Part shown: positions 9,146-18,149 of the stretch, piece after piece
Layout of the letters: the number at the start of each line of letters is the position of its first letter
Position numbering within the stretch: the stretch's first letter is position 1
NCBI RefSeq assembly: GCF_004212635.1
Contig: NZ_PSRT01000002.1
Span: 1-64,000 of the forward strand
Length of the DNA: 64,000 nt
Direction: 5' to 3'
Origin: Bradyrhizobium genosp. SA-3
GTDB taxonomy: Bacteria; Pseudomonadota; Alphaproteobacteria; Rhizobiales; Xanthobacteraceae
Notes under the pieces: generated by a model
The model's database searches: none
What the model saw: only the letters and a program-made list of their open reading frames with translations
Told to the model about the DNA's origin: nothing
Translations under genes and position numbers: made by a program

Positions 9146-10090
9146 ATGAGCGGACACGACCATGGCGAAGACGGCGTCAGCCGCCGCAAGGTGCTGGAAT
9201 GCATGACCTGGGCCGGCACTGGGGTACTCTGGACCATCACAGGCGGCGTGCCGCGCTCGCTGGGCATCATCGATTCTGCGCAAGCCGCGACCGCGGCTGC
9301 GCCCGGCATGACCTTCCTCCAGATCAGTGACAGCCATGTCGGCTTCGACAAGCCGGCCAATCCCAACGCACTCGGCACGCTGGAGGAAGCGGTGGGCAAA
9401 ATCAACGCGATGCCGGCCAAGCCGTCCTTCATGATCCATACCGGCGACATCACCCATTTGTCGAAGGTCACCGAGTTCGATAACGCCGAGCGCATCATCT
9501 CGCAGACCAAGCTCGACGTGCACTACGTGCCGGGTGAGCACGACTTCATCGACGAGGAGGTGAAGCTCTATCGCGAACGCTACGGCCGCGGCACCAAGGG
9601 GCACGGCTGGTATTCCTTCGACGCCGGCGGCGTGCATTTCATCGGCCTCGTCAACGTCGTCGACCTCAAGGCTGGCGGCCTCGGCAATCTCGGCGCCGAG
9701 CAGCTCGCCTGGCTCGAAGACGATCTGCGCGGCAAGTCGAAATCGACGCCGATCGTGTTGTTCGCCCACATCCCGTTGTGGACGGTCTACCCGCAATGGG
9801 GCTGGGGCACCGAAGAGGGCGGCCGCGCGCTGGAATACGTCAAGGGTTTTGGCTCGGTCACCGTGCTCAACGGGCACATCCATCAGGTGATGCAGAAGGT
9901 CGAGGGCAACGTCACCTTCCACACCGCGCGCTCGACCGCCTTCCCGCAGCCGGCGCCGGGGGCCGCTCCCTCGCCCGGACCGATGAAGGTCGAGGACGCA
10001 AGGCTGCGCTCCATGCTCGGCGTTGCCAGCATCAACTTCAAGCAGAACGAGCAGCGCCTCGCCATCATCGACACGCCGCTCCAGGGCTGA
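9146..10090 (+). CDS. Tat-exported metallophosphoesterase
   Basis: A 314-residue calcineurin-like phosphoesterase. An N-terminal S-R-R-K-V-L motif (residues 12-17) ahead of a weakly hydrophobic segment and AQAA suggests export of the folded protein by the Tat pathway. Metal-site motifs run in the expected order: D62-S-H64, G100-D101, G130-E-H132-D133 (a GNHD variant with Glu for Asn), H208 in FAHIP, and G-H-I-H at 243-246. An AGAGGAG site precedes the ATG. A cupredoxin gene starts 14 bases after the stop, and an ECF sigma/anti-sigma pair follows, so it is probably the first structural gene of a sigma-controlled envelope stress operon. Substrate unknown. Confidence 0.85.
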   Translation: MSGHDHGEDGVSRRKVLECMTWAGTGVLWTITGGVPRSLGIIDSAQAATAAAPGMTFLQISDSHVGFDKPANPNALGTLEEAVGKINAMPAKPSFMIHTGDITHLSKVTEFDNAERIISQTKLDVHYVPGEHDFIDEEVKLYRERYGRGTKGHGWYSFDAGGVHFIGLVNVVDLKAGGLGNLGAEQLAWLEDDLRGKSKSTPIVLFAHIPLWTVYPQWGWGTEEGGRALEYVKGFGSVTVLNGHIHQVMQKVEGNVTFHTARSTAFPQPAPGAAPSPGPMKVEDARLRSMLGVASINFKQNEQRLAIIDTPLQG

Positions 10091-10104
10091 GAGAAGGGCT
10101 GATC

Positions 10105-10440
10105 ATGAAGACAATTAACCGCCGCGACTTCGGAGTCGACCTCGGTCTCGCTTTGGCCGCGGCCATCCTGCTGCCCGCAACGACTGCCCGCGCCGACGAC
10201 ATGGAGGTACATATCGACAATTTCGTCTTCCAGCCGGCCGAGCTCAAGATCAAGGCCGGCACCACCGTGACCTGGACCAACCGGGACGACATCCCCCACA
10301 CTATCGTCTCGGCCGGCAAGTTCAGGTCCAAGACCCTGGACACCGACGACAAGTTCTCGTTCACCTTCACCAATGCGGGCGATTACAAATATTTTTGTTC
10401 GTTGCATCCGCACATGACGGGGATGATCAAGGTTGAGTAA
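10105..10440 (+). CDS. Periplasmic cupredoxin (amicyanin/plastocyanin-like)
   Basis: A 111-residue blue-copper-type protein. The N-terminus has R-R-D-F and a hydrophobic stretch ending ARA, a Tat-like signal. The mature domain carries the type-1 copper ligands: H65 in IPHTIV and the C98-S-L-H101-P-H103-M104 loop (Cys, His and Met ligands). The ligand loop CSLHPHM is short, as in amicyanin-like and pseudoazurin-like proteins. Its role is one-electron transfer or copper handling in the periplasm. It lies between the metallophosphoesterase (14-base gap) and the ECF sigma factor (112-base gap), on the same strand. Linkage to a sigma/anti-sigma pair suggests a response to redox or copper stress (inference). 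Confidence 0.88.
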   Translation: MKTINRRDFGVDLGLALAAAILLPATTARADDMEVHIDNFVFQPAELKIKAGTTVTWTNRDDIPHTIVSAGKFRSKTLDTDDKFSFTFTNAGDYKYFCSLHPHMTGMIKVE

Positions 10441-10552
10441 TATCTCGAGCCGAGACATCAACGTCTTGCCCGGCCGGTGGTCCCACGCCGGCCGGGCTCG
10501 GACGTCTTCGATCGCGGCAGAAGAAGCAAAGCAAGAGGCAAAGCGAGGAGCG

Positions 10553-11101
10553 ATGCCCGCCACCGACGATTTGCAGAAGGCGCAGCGCTTCCGCGAAGCG
10601 GCACTGCCCCATCTCGACGACGTCTACACGCTCGCGCGCTACCTCCTGCGCGATGCCTCCGACGCCGAGGATGCGGTGCAGGAGTGCTATCTGCGCGCGC
10701 TGAAGCACTTTGACAGTTATCGCGGGCCGGCGATGAAACCCTGGCTGTTCGCGATCCTGCGCAACGTCTGCAACGCCGAATATGCGCGGCGGGCGCATAG
10801 GCCCAGCGCGATCGAGGATACACCCGGCGCGGCTGAGCAGACGCCGATCTGGCAGGAGAGCGAGGCAAGCCCGGAAACCGAAGTGCTGCGCAGCCGCGAT
10901 GCCGGCGCGATCCGCAAGCTGATCGACACGCTCGCCGAACCGTTCAAGGAGACCTTCGTGCTGCGGGAGATCAACAACCTGTCCTATCGTGAAATCGCCG
11001 AGACGGTCGGTGCGCCCATCGGCACCGTGATGTCCCGCCTCGCCCGCGCGCGCGCCATGCTGCGGGCGGCCTGGACGGCGGAAGAGGAGCAAGCAAGATG
11101 A
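10553..11101 (+). CDS. ECF-family RNA polymerase sigma factor
   Basis: A 182-residue extracytoplasmic-function sigma factor with region 2 (about residues 20-85, including DAEDAVQECYLRALKHF and PWLFAILRNVCN) and region 4 (about 120-170, ETFVLREINNLSYREIAE then GTVMSRLARARAML, the -35 recognition helix-turn-helix). The ATG giving MPATDDLQKA was chosen because region 2 begins soon after it and an AGGAG lies just upstream. An earlier in-frame ATG (10433) would overlap the cupredoxin gene and add 40 residues with no sigma homology. The anti-sigma gene overlaps its stop (ATGA), typical of a coupled sigma/anti-sigma pair. Confidence 0.92.
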   Translation: MPATDDLQKAQRFREAALPHLDDVYTLARYLLRDASDAEDAVQECYLRALKHFDSYRGPAMKPWLFAILRNVCNAEYARRAHRPSAIEDTPGAAEQTPIWQESEASPETEVLRSRDAGAIRKLIDTLAEPFKETFVLREINNLSYREIAETVGAPIGTVMSRLARARAMLRAAWTAEEEQAR

Positions 11102-11862
11102 TCTGCGACGAAGCAAGAATCCTGCTTCACGCGCTGCTCGACAATGAGCTCGATGCCGGCCACGCGCGCGAGGTCGAAGCGCATATCGCGAGCTGCCCGG
11201 CCTGCGCCGCCGAGCTCGCCGCGCAGCGCGAAATGCAGCGCGTGCTCGCCGACACCGATTTGCGCTACACCGCGCCCGCGAGCCTCCGCGCTCGGATCGA
11301 GGCGTCACTGCCGCAAGCACAGCACCAGCCCACGCGCCGCTCCTTGCTGCGCGGCTTTGCGATGGGCTCGGCCGTCTCCGCGCTCGCCGCCTCCGGCGTC
11401 GTCGCATTGGTACTGCGCCAGGATGATCAGCAGCGCATCCTGTCGGAGGTCGTCTCCGCGCATCTGCGCTCGCTCCAGGCCGGCCACCTCACCGACGTGG
11501 TCTCGACCGACCAGCACACGGTCAAGCCGTGGTTCAACGGCAAGCTCGACGTCGCCCCGCCCGTGATCGATCTCACGGCGCAGGGCTTCACACTGGTCGG
11601 CGGCCGGCTCGACTATATCGATGCGCGCGCCATCGGCGCGGTCGTCTACCGGCGCCGGCAGCACGTCATCAACCTGTTCGTGTCGCAGACATCGAACGTG
11701 GAATATCGCACGCCGAAGACCGAGACCATGCAAGGCTTCAACTGCCGCCGCTGGGGCAATCGCGGCCTGAATTTCTGGGCCGTCAGCGATATCGCCGCCG
11801 ACGAGCTCGCCGAGTTCGTCGACAAGTTCGAGGCGGCGATGAAGGCGAATGCGGAGGGGTAG
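11098..11862 (+). CDS. Zinc-binding (ZAS-type) membrane anti-sigma factor
   Basis: A 254-residue anti-sigma factor. The N-terminal H29-x3-C33-x2-C36 motif (HIASCPAC) is the zinc-binding ZAS signature that holds the cognate ECF sigma. One membrane helix follows at about 86-106, after an R-R-S-L-L-R-G stretch, and a C-terminal domain of about 145 residues would be periplasmic and act as sensor. The C-terminal part (GFTLVGGRLDYID, AVVYRRRQHVINLFV) resembles the sensor domain common in such alphaproteobacterial anti-sigma proteins. The gene overlaps the sigma gene by four bases. Release of the sigma presumably follows envelope redox stress (inference). Confidence 0.87.
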   Translation: MICDEARILLHALLDNELDAGHAREVEAHIASCPACAAELAAQREMQRVLADTDLRYTAPASLRARIEASLPQAQHQPTRRSLLRGFAMGSAVSALAASGVVALVLRQDDQQRILSEVVSAHLRSLQAGHLTDVVSTDQHTVKPWFNGKLDVAPPVIDLTAQGFTLVGGRLDYIDARAIGAVVYRRRQHVINLFVSQTSNVEYRTPKTETMQGFNCRRWGNRGLNFWAVSDIAADELAEFVDKFEAAMKANAEG

Positions 11863-11876
11863 ATTCACCCCGCACC

Positions 11877-11989
11877 GTCATTGCGAGGAGCGAAGCAATC
11901 CAGACTGCCTCCGCCGAGATAGTCTGGATTGCTTCGCGGAGCCTGTCATCGGGCCGCGCTTCGCGCGGACCCATTGGCTCGCAATGACG
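11877..11989. repeat. Palindromic intergenic repeat (CGTCATTGCGAGGAGC family)
   Basis: The element begins CGTCATTGCGAGGAGCGAAG and ends GCTCGCAATGACG, with an inner pair CAATCCAGACT...AGTCTGGATTG. It sits between the convergent anti-sigma and hpnO genes. A second copy of the same family is at 61461-61547, between another pair of genes. Confidence 0.8.
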
Positions 11990-12012
11990 AGCGTTGAGAC
12001 GGATCGGCGAAA

Positions 12013-13404
12013 CTACGCCGACCGTCTCACCGCGTTGTCCACCAGGGTCTTGCCGAGCGACCAGATCGCGCCGGGGACCTTGTGGCTGCCGGCGATGACG
12101 TCGTCGAAGGCGCGCTCGATCCAGCTGCAGTCTTCTTCGGTGATGGTGAGCGGCGGCAGCAGCTTGATGGTGTGGCTGCCGTGGCCGGCGACCTGGGTCA
12201 GGATCTTGTGATCCTTGAACAGCGGCACCGTGATGAGCTGGCAGAACAGGCCCTTGTTGGCGGTCTCCAGCACGTTCCAGGAGGCGCGAAGGCGCAGCGA
12301 TTTCGGCGGGCCGAACTCGATGCCGATCATCAGGCCCTTGCCGCGGACTTCCTTCAACAGCTCGTAGCCGGGCACCATGCGCGTCAGCGCGAGGCGCAGC
12401 TCGGCGCCGCGCTTGGCGGCGGACTCGATCAGCTTCTCGGACTCCATCACGTCGAGCGTGGCGATGCCCGCAGCCATCGCGAGGTCATTCTTGGAGAAGG
12501 TGGAGCCGTGCACCACCGCACGGTCCATCTGGTTGAAGATCTTGTCGAAGATGGCCTTGCGCGTCAGCACCGCGCCAACCGGCACGTGGCCGCCCGACAG
12601 CGACTTCGACAGCAGCACCATGTCGGGCTCAACGTTCCAGTGCTCGACCGCAAGGAAGCGGCCGGTGCGGCCCATGCCGGTCTGGATCTCGTCGGCGACG
12701 AACAGCGTACCGTATTTCTTGCAGAGCGCGGCCGCGCCGGGCAGGAACTCGTCGGTGGGCATGTTGACGCCCTTGCCCTGGATCGGCTCGACGACGAAGG
12801 CCGCGACCTCGCGTGAGGCCAGCGCCTTTTCCAGCGCGGCCAGATCGTTGAACAGGATCGGGGTGCAGCCTGGCAGCAACGGCTCGAAACCGGTACGGAA
12901 GTTCGAGTCGCCCGTGAGCGACAGCGCGCCATAGGTCAGGCCGTGATAGCCGTGGGCGCAATAGACGATGCCGGGACGGCCGGTCGCGCCGCGCGCGAAT
13001 TTGATCGCTGCCTCGACGCATTCTGCGCCGGAATTTGCGAAGAACGCCTTGTCGAGATAGGGGACGTATTTCAGAAGCCGCTCGGCGAGCACGCCGGCGA
13101 GCGTCGAGACGTCGAACTGGACGAGGTTCGGGAGGTCGGCATCGAGCACGCTCTTGAGCGCCTCGCGCATGACCGGATGATTGCGCCCGATCGCAAACAC
13201 GCCGAATCCGGACAACAGGTCGAGATAGCGCGCGCCCTCGCGATCGTAGAGGTACTGCCCCTGCCCCTTCTGGAAGCCGACATCGTAGCCGATGGTCTTG
13301 AGAACCCGAACGAACTGCTCGTTCAGATACCGATTATGCAGGGCGCTGCGCTGGGCCTGACGGTCCGCGAAGAGCTCAGACATGTCTGGATTTGGACTGT
13401 GCAT
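12013..13404 (-). CDS. hpnO: Hopanoid biosynthesis aminotransferase (class III, PLP)
   Basis: A 463-residue class-III aminotransferase that in the hopanoid pathway makes bacteriohopane-aminotriol from the aldehyde or alcohol side chain. PLP motifs: F-A-N-S-G-A-E-C (residues 122-129), the pyridine-N Asp in FVADEIQTGMGRTG (D238), and the Schiff-base Lys in LLSKSLSGG (K267). Assignment as hpnO rather than a general ornithine-type enzyme rests on its place beside hpnN, the hopanoid exporter, and on the YLYDREGARYLDLLSGFGVFAIGRNHP opening typical of this group. It is on the same strand as hpnN but separated from it by a convergent DUF2147 gene. A second ATG seven codons in is an alternative start. 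Confidence 0.87.
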   Translation of the reverse strand: MHSPNPDMSELFADRQAQRSALHNRYLNEQFVRVLKTIGYDVGFQKGQGQYLYDREGARYLDLLSGFGVFAIGRNHPVMREALKSVLDADLPNLVQFDVSTLAGVLAERLLKYVPYLDKAFFANSGAECVEAAIKFARGATGRPGIVYCAHGYHGLTYGALSLTGDSNFRTGFEPLLPGCTPILFNDLAALEKALASREVAAFVVEPIQGKGVNMPTDEFLPGAAALCKKYGTLFVADEIQTGMGRTGRFLAVEHWNVEPDMVLLSKSLSGGHVPVGAVLTRKAIFDKIFNQMDRAVVHGSTFSKNDLAMAAGIATLDVMESEKLIESAAKRGAELRLALTRMVPGYELLKEVRGKGLMIGIEFGPPKSLRLRASWNVLETANKGLFCQLITVPLFKDHKILTQVAGHGSHTIKLLPPLTITEEDCSWIERAFDDVIAGSHKVPGAIWSLGKTLVDNAVRRSA

Positions 13405-13544
13405 CCGCTACATACTTCGGTTGAGGGCCGTCTAGTCAACTGAAAACGGACCGCTATCGAAACGCTCTGTGCAGCCTTTTGCCCTTTTTCGGACCATCTT
13501 CGCAAGCACAGCTTTAAACCATGTTGCACTGCCAAGGAACTATC

Positions 13545-14170
13545 ATGCGTTTAGCCCTTTACACCGGAATAATACTGGCTGGCGGTTACACCTGTCTGAC
13601 CCCCGCGCTCGCCGCAGACCCGACCGGGGAGTGGCGGGTCGCCGACGGCATTGCCAACATCCGTGTCGCCCAATGCAATGGCAGCATGTGGGGTGCCGTC
13701 TCCTGGGAAAAGCAGCCCGGAGGCCGCGACGAGAATAACCCGGATGTATCAAAAAAGAACAGGCCAACGCTGGGCATGCCCACCCTGATCGACATGAAGA
13801 AGAAGCCCGGCGTCGAGGAGTGGGAAGGACAGGTCTACAACGCCAAGGACGGCCAGCTTTACAGCGCGACCATCACGCCGGCCGGTACCGACCAGCTTGA
13901 AATCAAGGGCTGTGTGATGGGCTTCCTCTGTGGGGGCGAGACCTGGACCCGGGTTGGTCCGCCGATCCCCTTGAGCCCCGCCAACGCCATGGCCAAGGGC
14001 GCGCCGAAGTCCACCGGCGCGGCGCCGAAAGCCAGGGTACGACGGGCGCCACAGCAGCTGCCCCGGCAGCGCCGAAGGCCGCCGGCGCAGCCAAGCCCAG
14101 TCAGAAGGGCGCCGCCGACCCGGTCGGCGACATCTGCCTACTCCCTGAGATTGCGGGGTTTGCCCATTAG
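13545..14170 (+). CDS. DUF2147-type secreted protein, with a frameshift near the C-terminus
   Basis: A small exported protein. The signal peptide (MRLALYTGIILAGGY...ALAA) is followed by one DUF2147 domain: PTGEWRVADGIANIRVAQCNGSMWGAVSW, then QVYNAKDGQLYSATI and the late CVMGFLCGGETWTRV. An AAGGA site lies upstream of the chosen ATG. Near base 14032 the frame breaks. Read as given, the tail becomes an Arg/Pro-rich run that continues 200 bases into hpnN. Adding one C to the CC at 14032-14033 restores an Ala/Pro/Lys-rich tail ending with two further cysteine-region residues, ICLLPEIAGFAH, and a TAG at 14168-14170. I give the restored end. The domain itself is intact; the shift may be natural or a sequence error. 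Confidence 0.75.
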
Positions 14171-16726
14171 GGCCGGCTGGAACAGCAGCACGGCGGCAAG
14201 CGTCGTCACCAGCGACAGTGCGAGCAGCTTGCCCATGCTGGACGTGCCGGGATGGCTCGACAGCCACAGGCTGCCGAACGCGGTTGCCGTCGTCAGCGCG
14301 CTGAAAAAGATCGCACGTGTCAGGCTGGTCTGGAGCAGATTCGTCCTGCCCGAGCGCCACGCCACGACATAATAGATCTTGAAGGCGACGCCGACGCCAA
14401 GCAGCAGCGGGAATGCGACGATGTTGGCGAAGTTGAGCGGCAGGCCGACCAACACGCAGATCTCGAGCGTCACCGCGCCGGCAACCAGGAGCGGCACCAG
14501 CGTCATCAGTACGTCGACGAACCGCCGCAACGTGATCCACAGGAGCAGGCCGATCACCAGCAGTGCATAGACGCCGGCATGGATGAACGCCTTCACCACG
14601 GTGTCGCCGGATTTCAGGATCGAGACCGGCCCGCCGATCGCGGTCGGCTCGGCCGCGAGCACGGCAGCGGCAAACTTGCGCAGCGTGTCGTTGTCATTGG
14701 GATCGCCCTTGGGCAGCGCCTCGACGCGGATGACGCCGTCCTTGCTCTTCCAGGCGCTGACGAGATCCGCCGGCAGTGACTTCAGGGTCACCGGCTCGGC
14801 CTGCAGCGCGTTTTTGAGCTGGTCGAACACGATCTTCATCGGTGTGACGAACACGTCCTGCGCCTTGTTGCGCGTGGCCTCGTCGGAATTAGCGAGCTTC
14901 TCGAGCGCGTCGGCCAGCCGGCGCGAGGCGAGCGCACCCGGTCCCTTCGCATCGCCCGCGGTCCGGCGCAGATTGTCGACCGAGGATTTCAGCGATTCGA
15001 CGTTTTCCTGGTCCGACGGCGCTGCGTCGATCTGGTCGGGATTGAGCGCGGGATTCAAGACCTTGGCGCCCTGCGCGAGCAGCTTCAGCTTCGGCGGCTG
15101 GTCCTGTGGCACGAAGCTGTCGAGTGACATCACCCGCAATACCTCGGGCACCTTCTCCAGCTTCGCCTCGACCTGCTTTGCCTGCTCTTCCGACGTCGTC
15201 ATCACGTTGATGGCATTGGCGCCGGTGTTGGGATCCTTGCGCAGGTCGAGGAAGGTCGCGATCGATTCGGCATGCGGATTGCGCAGGTTCATCGGGTTGA
15301 AGTCGAACTTCATGAAGTAGAGCAGCGGCAGGCCGCCGAGCGCCAGCAGCAGCGTGCCGCCGACGATCAGCACGCGGTGCTTTTCGAGGAAGTGATCGAG
15401 CGGCGCCAGGAAGGCGTAACCGACGGGCTCCGGCTCGCCGGGCGGGTTCAACAGCTTCAACAGCGCCGGCAGCACGGTGATCGACGAGAGGAACGCGACC
15501 AGCATGCCGACGCCGGCGATCTGGCCGAGCTCGGAGATGCCCTTGTAGTCGGTCGGCATGAAGCAGAGGAAGCCCGCGGCCGTTGCCATCGCCGCGAGCG
15601 ACAGCGGCACCGCCGAGCGCTTGGCCGCCAGCACCAGCGCGCCCGAGAGATCGTCGTGCTTGTAGCGCTCGGAGCGGTAGCGGACGCTGTACTGGATGCC
15701 GAAATCGACGCCGAGGCCGACGAACAGCACCGCAAACGCGATCGACAGCAAATTGAGCGAGCCGACCATCATCAGACCGGCCGCGGTCGTGATCGCAAGA
15801 CCCACGAAGAGATTGACGAACACCGCGAAGATGATCTTCGCCGAATGCAGCGCCAGCCACAGGATGAGCAGCACGACGAGAACCGTGCCGATGCCATTGA
15901 CGACCGCGCCCTCCTGGACGGTCGCGTATTCCTCGTTGGCGATCGGGACCGGGCCGGTCAGCCGCACCCGCGCCTGGTATTTGGTCGGGAAATCCAGATC
16001 CGCTGCGGCCTTGCGGATCGCGTCGGTGGCGCCCTTGCCCGGCTCCAGCGCGTTGTAGTCGAGGATCGGCTTGAACTCGATGAAGGCGCGCTTGTCCGAA
16101 TCCTTCAGCGGCTCGTCGCTGACGAGCTCGCGCCAGGAGAAGCTCGCATTGCCCCTGTTGAGCACGGTCTCGACCGTCTGCGCGATCAGGTTGAAGGGCC
16201 GCTCGGTGTTGTCGAGCTTGACCTGGCCGCGCTTGACGCCGGCAAGTCCGGTCTCGAGCGCGCCGGTCAGGCCGCGGATCGAGGGGTCGCCCGCCATGAT
16301 CTCGATCAGGGGCGCCGCCGATTCGAACTGACCGGTGATCTTGCCGACCTCCTCGGTCGGCAGGAACAACAGGCCGTTCTTCTCGAAGAACTCGCCGCTG
16401 CCGAGCTGCTGCATCGATTGGAAGTTGGTCTTGTCGTCCTTGAGCTTGGCAAAGAGCGCGTCCGCTGCCGCGCTCGCCATCTCGGGCGTCTTGGCCTCGA
16501 CGACCGCCGTGATGGTCGCGTCGCGGTCAAAGGCGCGGTCGAACTGCTGGTCGCGCTGGCGCCAGTCCAGATTCTGGGCAATCAGCGAATTGATGTCGGT
16601 GTTGATGGCGAAGTGGCGCGCAGCGTAATAGCCCGCTCCCACCGACAGCAGGAGCCCGAAAATGACGACGAGGGAGGCAAACCGGGTACAGGCCCTGACT
16701 ATGGCAACGACGACGCTTTGCAGCAC
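14138..16726 (-). CDS. hpnN: Hopanoid transporter, RND/MMPL family
   Basis: An 862-residue inner-membrane transporter that moves hopanoids to the outer membrane. It has the MMPL/RND layout: one N-terminal helix (about residues 12-35), a periplasmic loop, a first bundle including a sterol-sensing-like region (about 270-420, with VGLGVDFGIQYSVRYRSE), a second periplasmic domain, and a C-terminal bundle (about 730-860). The N-terminal loop motif FAINTDINSLIAQNLDWRQRD is characteristic of HpnN. Upstream of hpnO on the same strand, in the usual hopanoid context. Its 3' end overlaps the restored end of the convergent DUF2147 gene by 33 bases. Confidence 0.92.
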   Translation of the reverse strand: MLQSVVVAIVRACTRFASLVVIFGLLLSVGAGYYAARHFAINTDINSLIAQNLDWRQRDQQFDRAFDRDATITAVVEAKTPEMASAAADALFAKLKDDKTNFQSMQQLGSGEFFEKNGLLFLPTEEVGKITGQFESAAPLIEIMAGDPSIRGLTGALETGLAGVKRGQVKLDNTERPFNLIAQTVETVLNRGNASFSWRELVSDEPLKDSDKRAFIEFKPILDYNALEPGKGATDAIRKAAADLDFPTKYQARVRLTGPVPIANEEYATVQEGAVVNGIGTVLVVLLILWLALHSAKIIFAVFVNLFVGLAITTAAGLMMVGSLNLLSIAFAVLFVGLGVDFGIQYSVRYRSERYKHDDLSGALVLAAKRSAVPLSLAAMATAAGFLCFMPTDYKGISELGQIAGVGMLVAFLSSITVLPALLKLLNPPGEPEPVGYAFLAPLDHFLEKHRVLIVGGTLLLALGGLPLLYFMKFDFNPMNLRNPHAESIATFLDLRKDPNTGANAINVMTTSEEQAKQVEAKLEKVPEVLRVMSLDSFVPQDQPPKLKLLAQGAKVLNPALNPDQIDAAPSDQENVESLKSSVDNLRRTAGDAKGPGALASRRLADALEKLANSDEATRNKAQDVFVTPMKIVFDQLKNALQAEPVTLKSLPADLVSAWKSKDGVIRVEALPKGDPNDNDTLRKFAAAVLAAEPTAIGGPVSILKSGDTVVKAFIHAGVYALLVIGLLLWITLRRFVDVLMTLVPLLVAGAVTLEICVLVGLPLNFANIVAFPLLLGVGVAFKIYYVVAWRSGRTNLLQTSLTRAIFFSALTTATAFGSLWLSSHPGTSSMGKLLALSLVTTLAAVLLFQPALMGKPRNLRE

Positions 16727-17187
16727 TTCTTTTCTTTCTGCGGTTAACAGCTTGCCGGAAACGCCCGCTGTTTATCGGAGTTCCCGGGCGAAACCTATTG
16801 CTGTTTGAGTGGTTCTCGCCGCGACAAGGTTCGAGGTAAACGGCGGAGGACCCGTAGCAAAATCATGCGGGGCGGTCGGTATAGCCGGGGAGTTGAGGCG
16901 GGAAAGTGACGAAAGAGTGAGCCAAATGTCGCCATGTTGCTCACCGGGAATGACCTACCAAAATACCATCGAACTGCCTTTGTCTGGGAACCCAAGGGTC
17001 GTTCGACTTCCCTTGCTGCCGATTTTTTGACACAAAGTATTGCGCCTCCATGCGCCGGAGCCCAACGGGGGTGGGCGGCTAGCGCTGCGCGAGATCAATG
17101 GTGCGGATATTGCACCTCATTGGTCAGTATCGGGGTGCTGCCGGGAACTTTGAAGCGGATTGGTGCAACTTGCGTGATGGGCGTCCA
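16727..17187. other. Divergent intergenic region between hpnN and ispH
   Basis: A 461-base non-coding gap that should contain the promoters of hpnN (leftward) and the ispH-hpnH unit (rightward). No hairpin terminator, riboswitch or well-formed operator was recognised. An in-frame ATG-less extension of ispH into it (to about 17098) has no family similarity. Confidence 0.5.
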
Positions 17188-18114
17188 ATGGAAGTTTATC
17201 TGGCGCAGCCGCGCGGCTTCTGCGCGGGCGTGGTGCGTGCGATCGAGATCGTGGAACGGGCGCTGGAGAAGTACGGCCCGCCCGTCTACGTGCGCCATGA
17301 GATCGTGCACAACAAATACGTGGTCGAGAGCCTGAAGAACAAGGGCGCGATCTTCGTCGAGGAATTGACCGAAGTGCCGCCCAAGGCGGTGACCGTTTTC
17401 AGCGCCCATGGCGTCGCCCGCAGCGTCGAGGAAGAGGCCGCCGCGCGCGACCTTCCGGTGCTGAACGCCACCTGCCCCCTGGTCACGAAAGTTCACAATC
17501 AGGGGAAGCGCTACATCACCAAGGGCCGCACGCTGATTCTGATCGGCCATGCCGGCCACCCCGAGGTCGAGGGCACGATGGGCCAGGTCCCGGGGCCAGT
17601 GCAGCTTGTTCAAAGCGTTGAAGAGGTTAACGCCCTGACGCTGCCGGCGGATACGCCAATGGCCTACATCACCCAGACCACCCTGTCGGTCGACGACACC
17701 AAGGACATCATCGCGGCCCTCCAGGCCCGCTTTACAGATATTCAAGGTCCGGATATCCGGGATATCTGCTATGCGACACAGAACCGCCAAACTGCGGTAA
17801 GGGATTTGAGCAAGCTGGTCGACGTGATCTTGGTGGTGGGCGCTGCCAACAGCTCGAACTCGAACCGGCTCCGCGAAATCGGCACCGAAGCCGGCGTCGC
17901 GAGTTATTTGATTGCCGACGGCAGCGAGCTCAATCCGGCGTGGTTGAAGGATGCCAGGACCGTCGGCGTCACGGCCGGCGCTTCGGCGCCCGAGGTACTC
18001 GTGGATGACGTGATTGAAGCGATGCGGCGGATCGGACCAGTGAAGGTCTCGGTGTTGCCGGGCCGCGAGGAAAACATCGAATTCCGGCTTCCGGCCCAAT
18101 TGGCTGCGAGCTGA
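17188..18114 (+). CDS. ispH: 4-hydroxy-3-methylbut-2-enyl diphosphate reductase
   Basis: A 308-residue IspH (LytB) enzyme, the last step of the MEP pathway, which makes isopentenyl and dimethylallyl diphosphate with a [4Fe-4S] cluster. The three cluster cysteines are C12 (PRGFCAG), C96 (NATCPLV) and C194 (DICYATQ). Substrate-site residues H41 (IVHNKY), H74 (FSAHGV) and the HAGHPE loop near 121-126 are present. The ATG giving [10 protein letters not shown] was chosen because the first conserved Cys follows at the normal distance; a longer frame from 17098 adds 30 unrelated residues. It lies 35 bases before hpnH on the same strand. This is likely the hopanoid-linked copy; Bradyrhizobium strains often have a second. 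Confidence 0.93.
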   Translation: MEVYLAQPRGFCAGVVRAIEIVERALEKYGPPVYVRHEIVHNKYVVESLKNKGAIFVEELTEVPPKAVTVFSAHGVARSVEEEAAARDLPVLNATCPLVTKVHNQGKRYITKGRTLILIGHAGHPEVEGTMGQVPGPVQLVQSVEEVNALTLPADTPMAYITQTTLSVDDTKDIIAALQARFTDIQGPDIRDICYATQNRQTAVRDLSKLVDVILVVGAANSSNSNRLREIGTEAGVASYLIADGSELNPAWLKDARTVGVTAGASAPEVLVDDVIEAMRRIGPVKVSVLPGREENIEFRLPAQLAAS

Positions 18115-18149
18115 CCCATCCGAATTCAAAGCCCAGAAAGAAACTTGTA

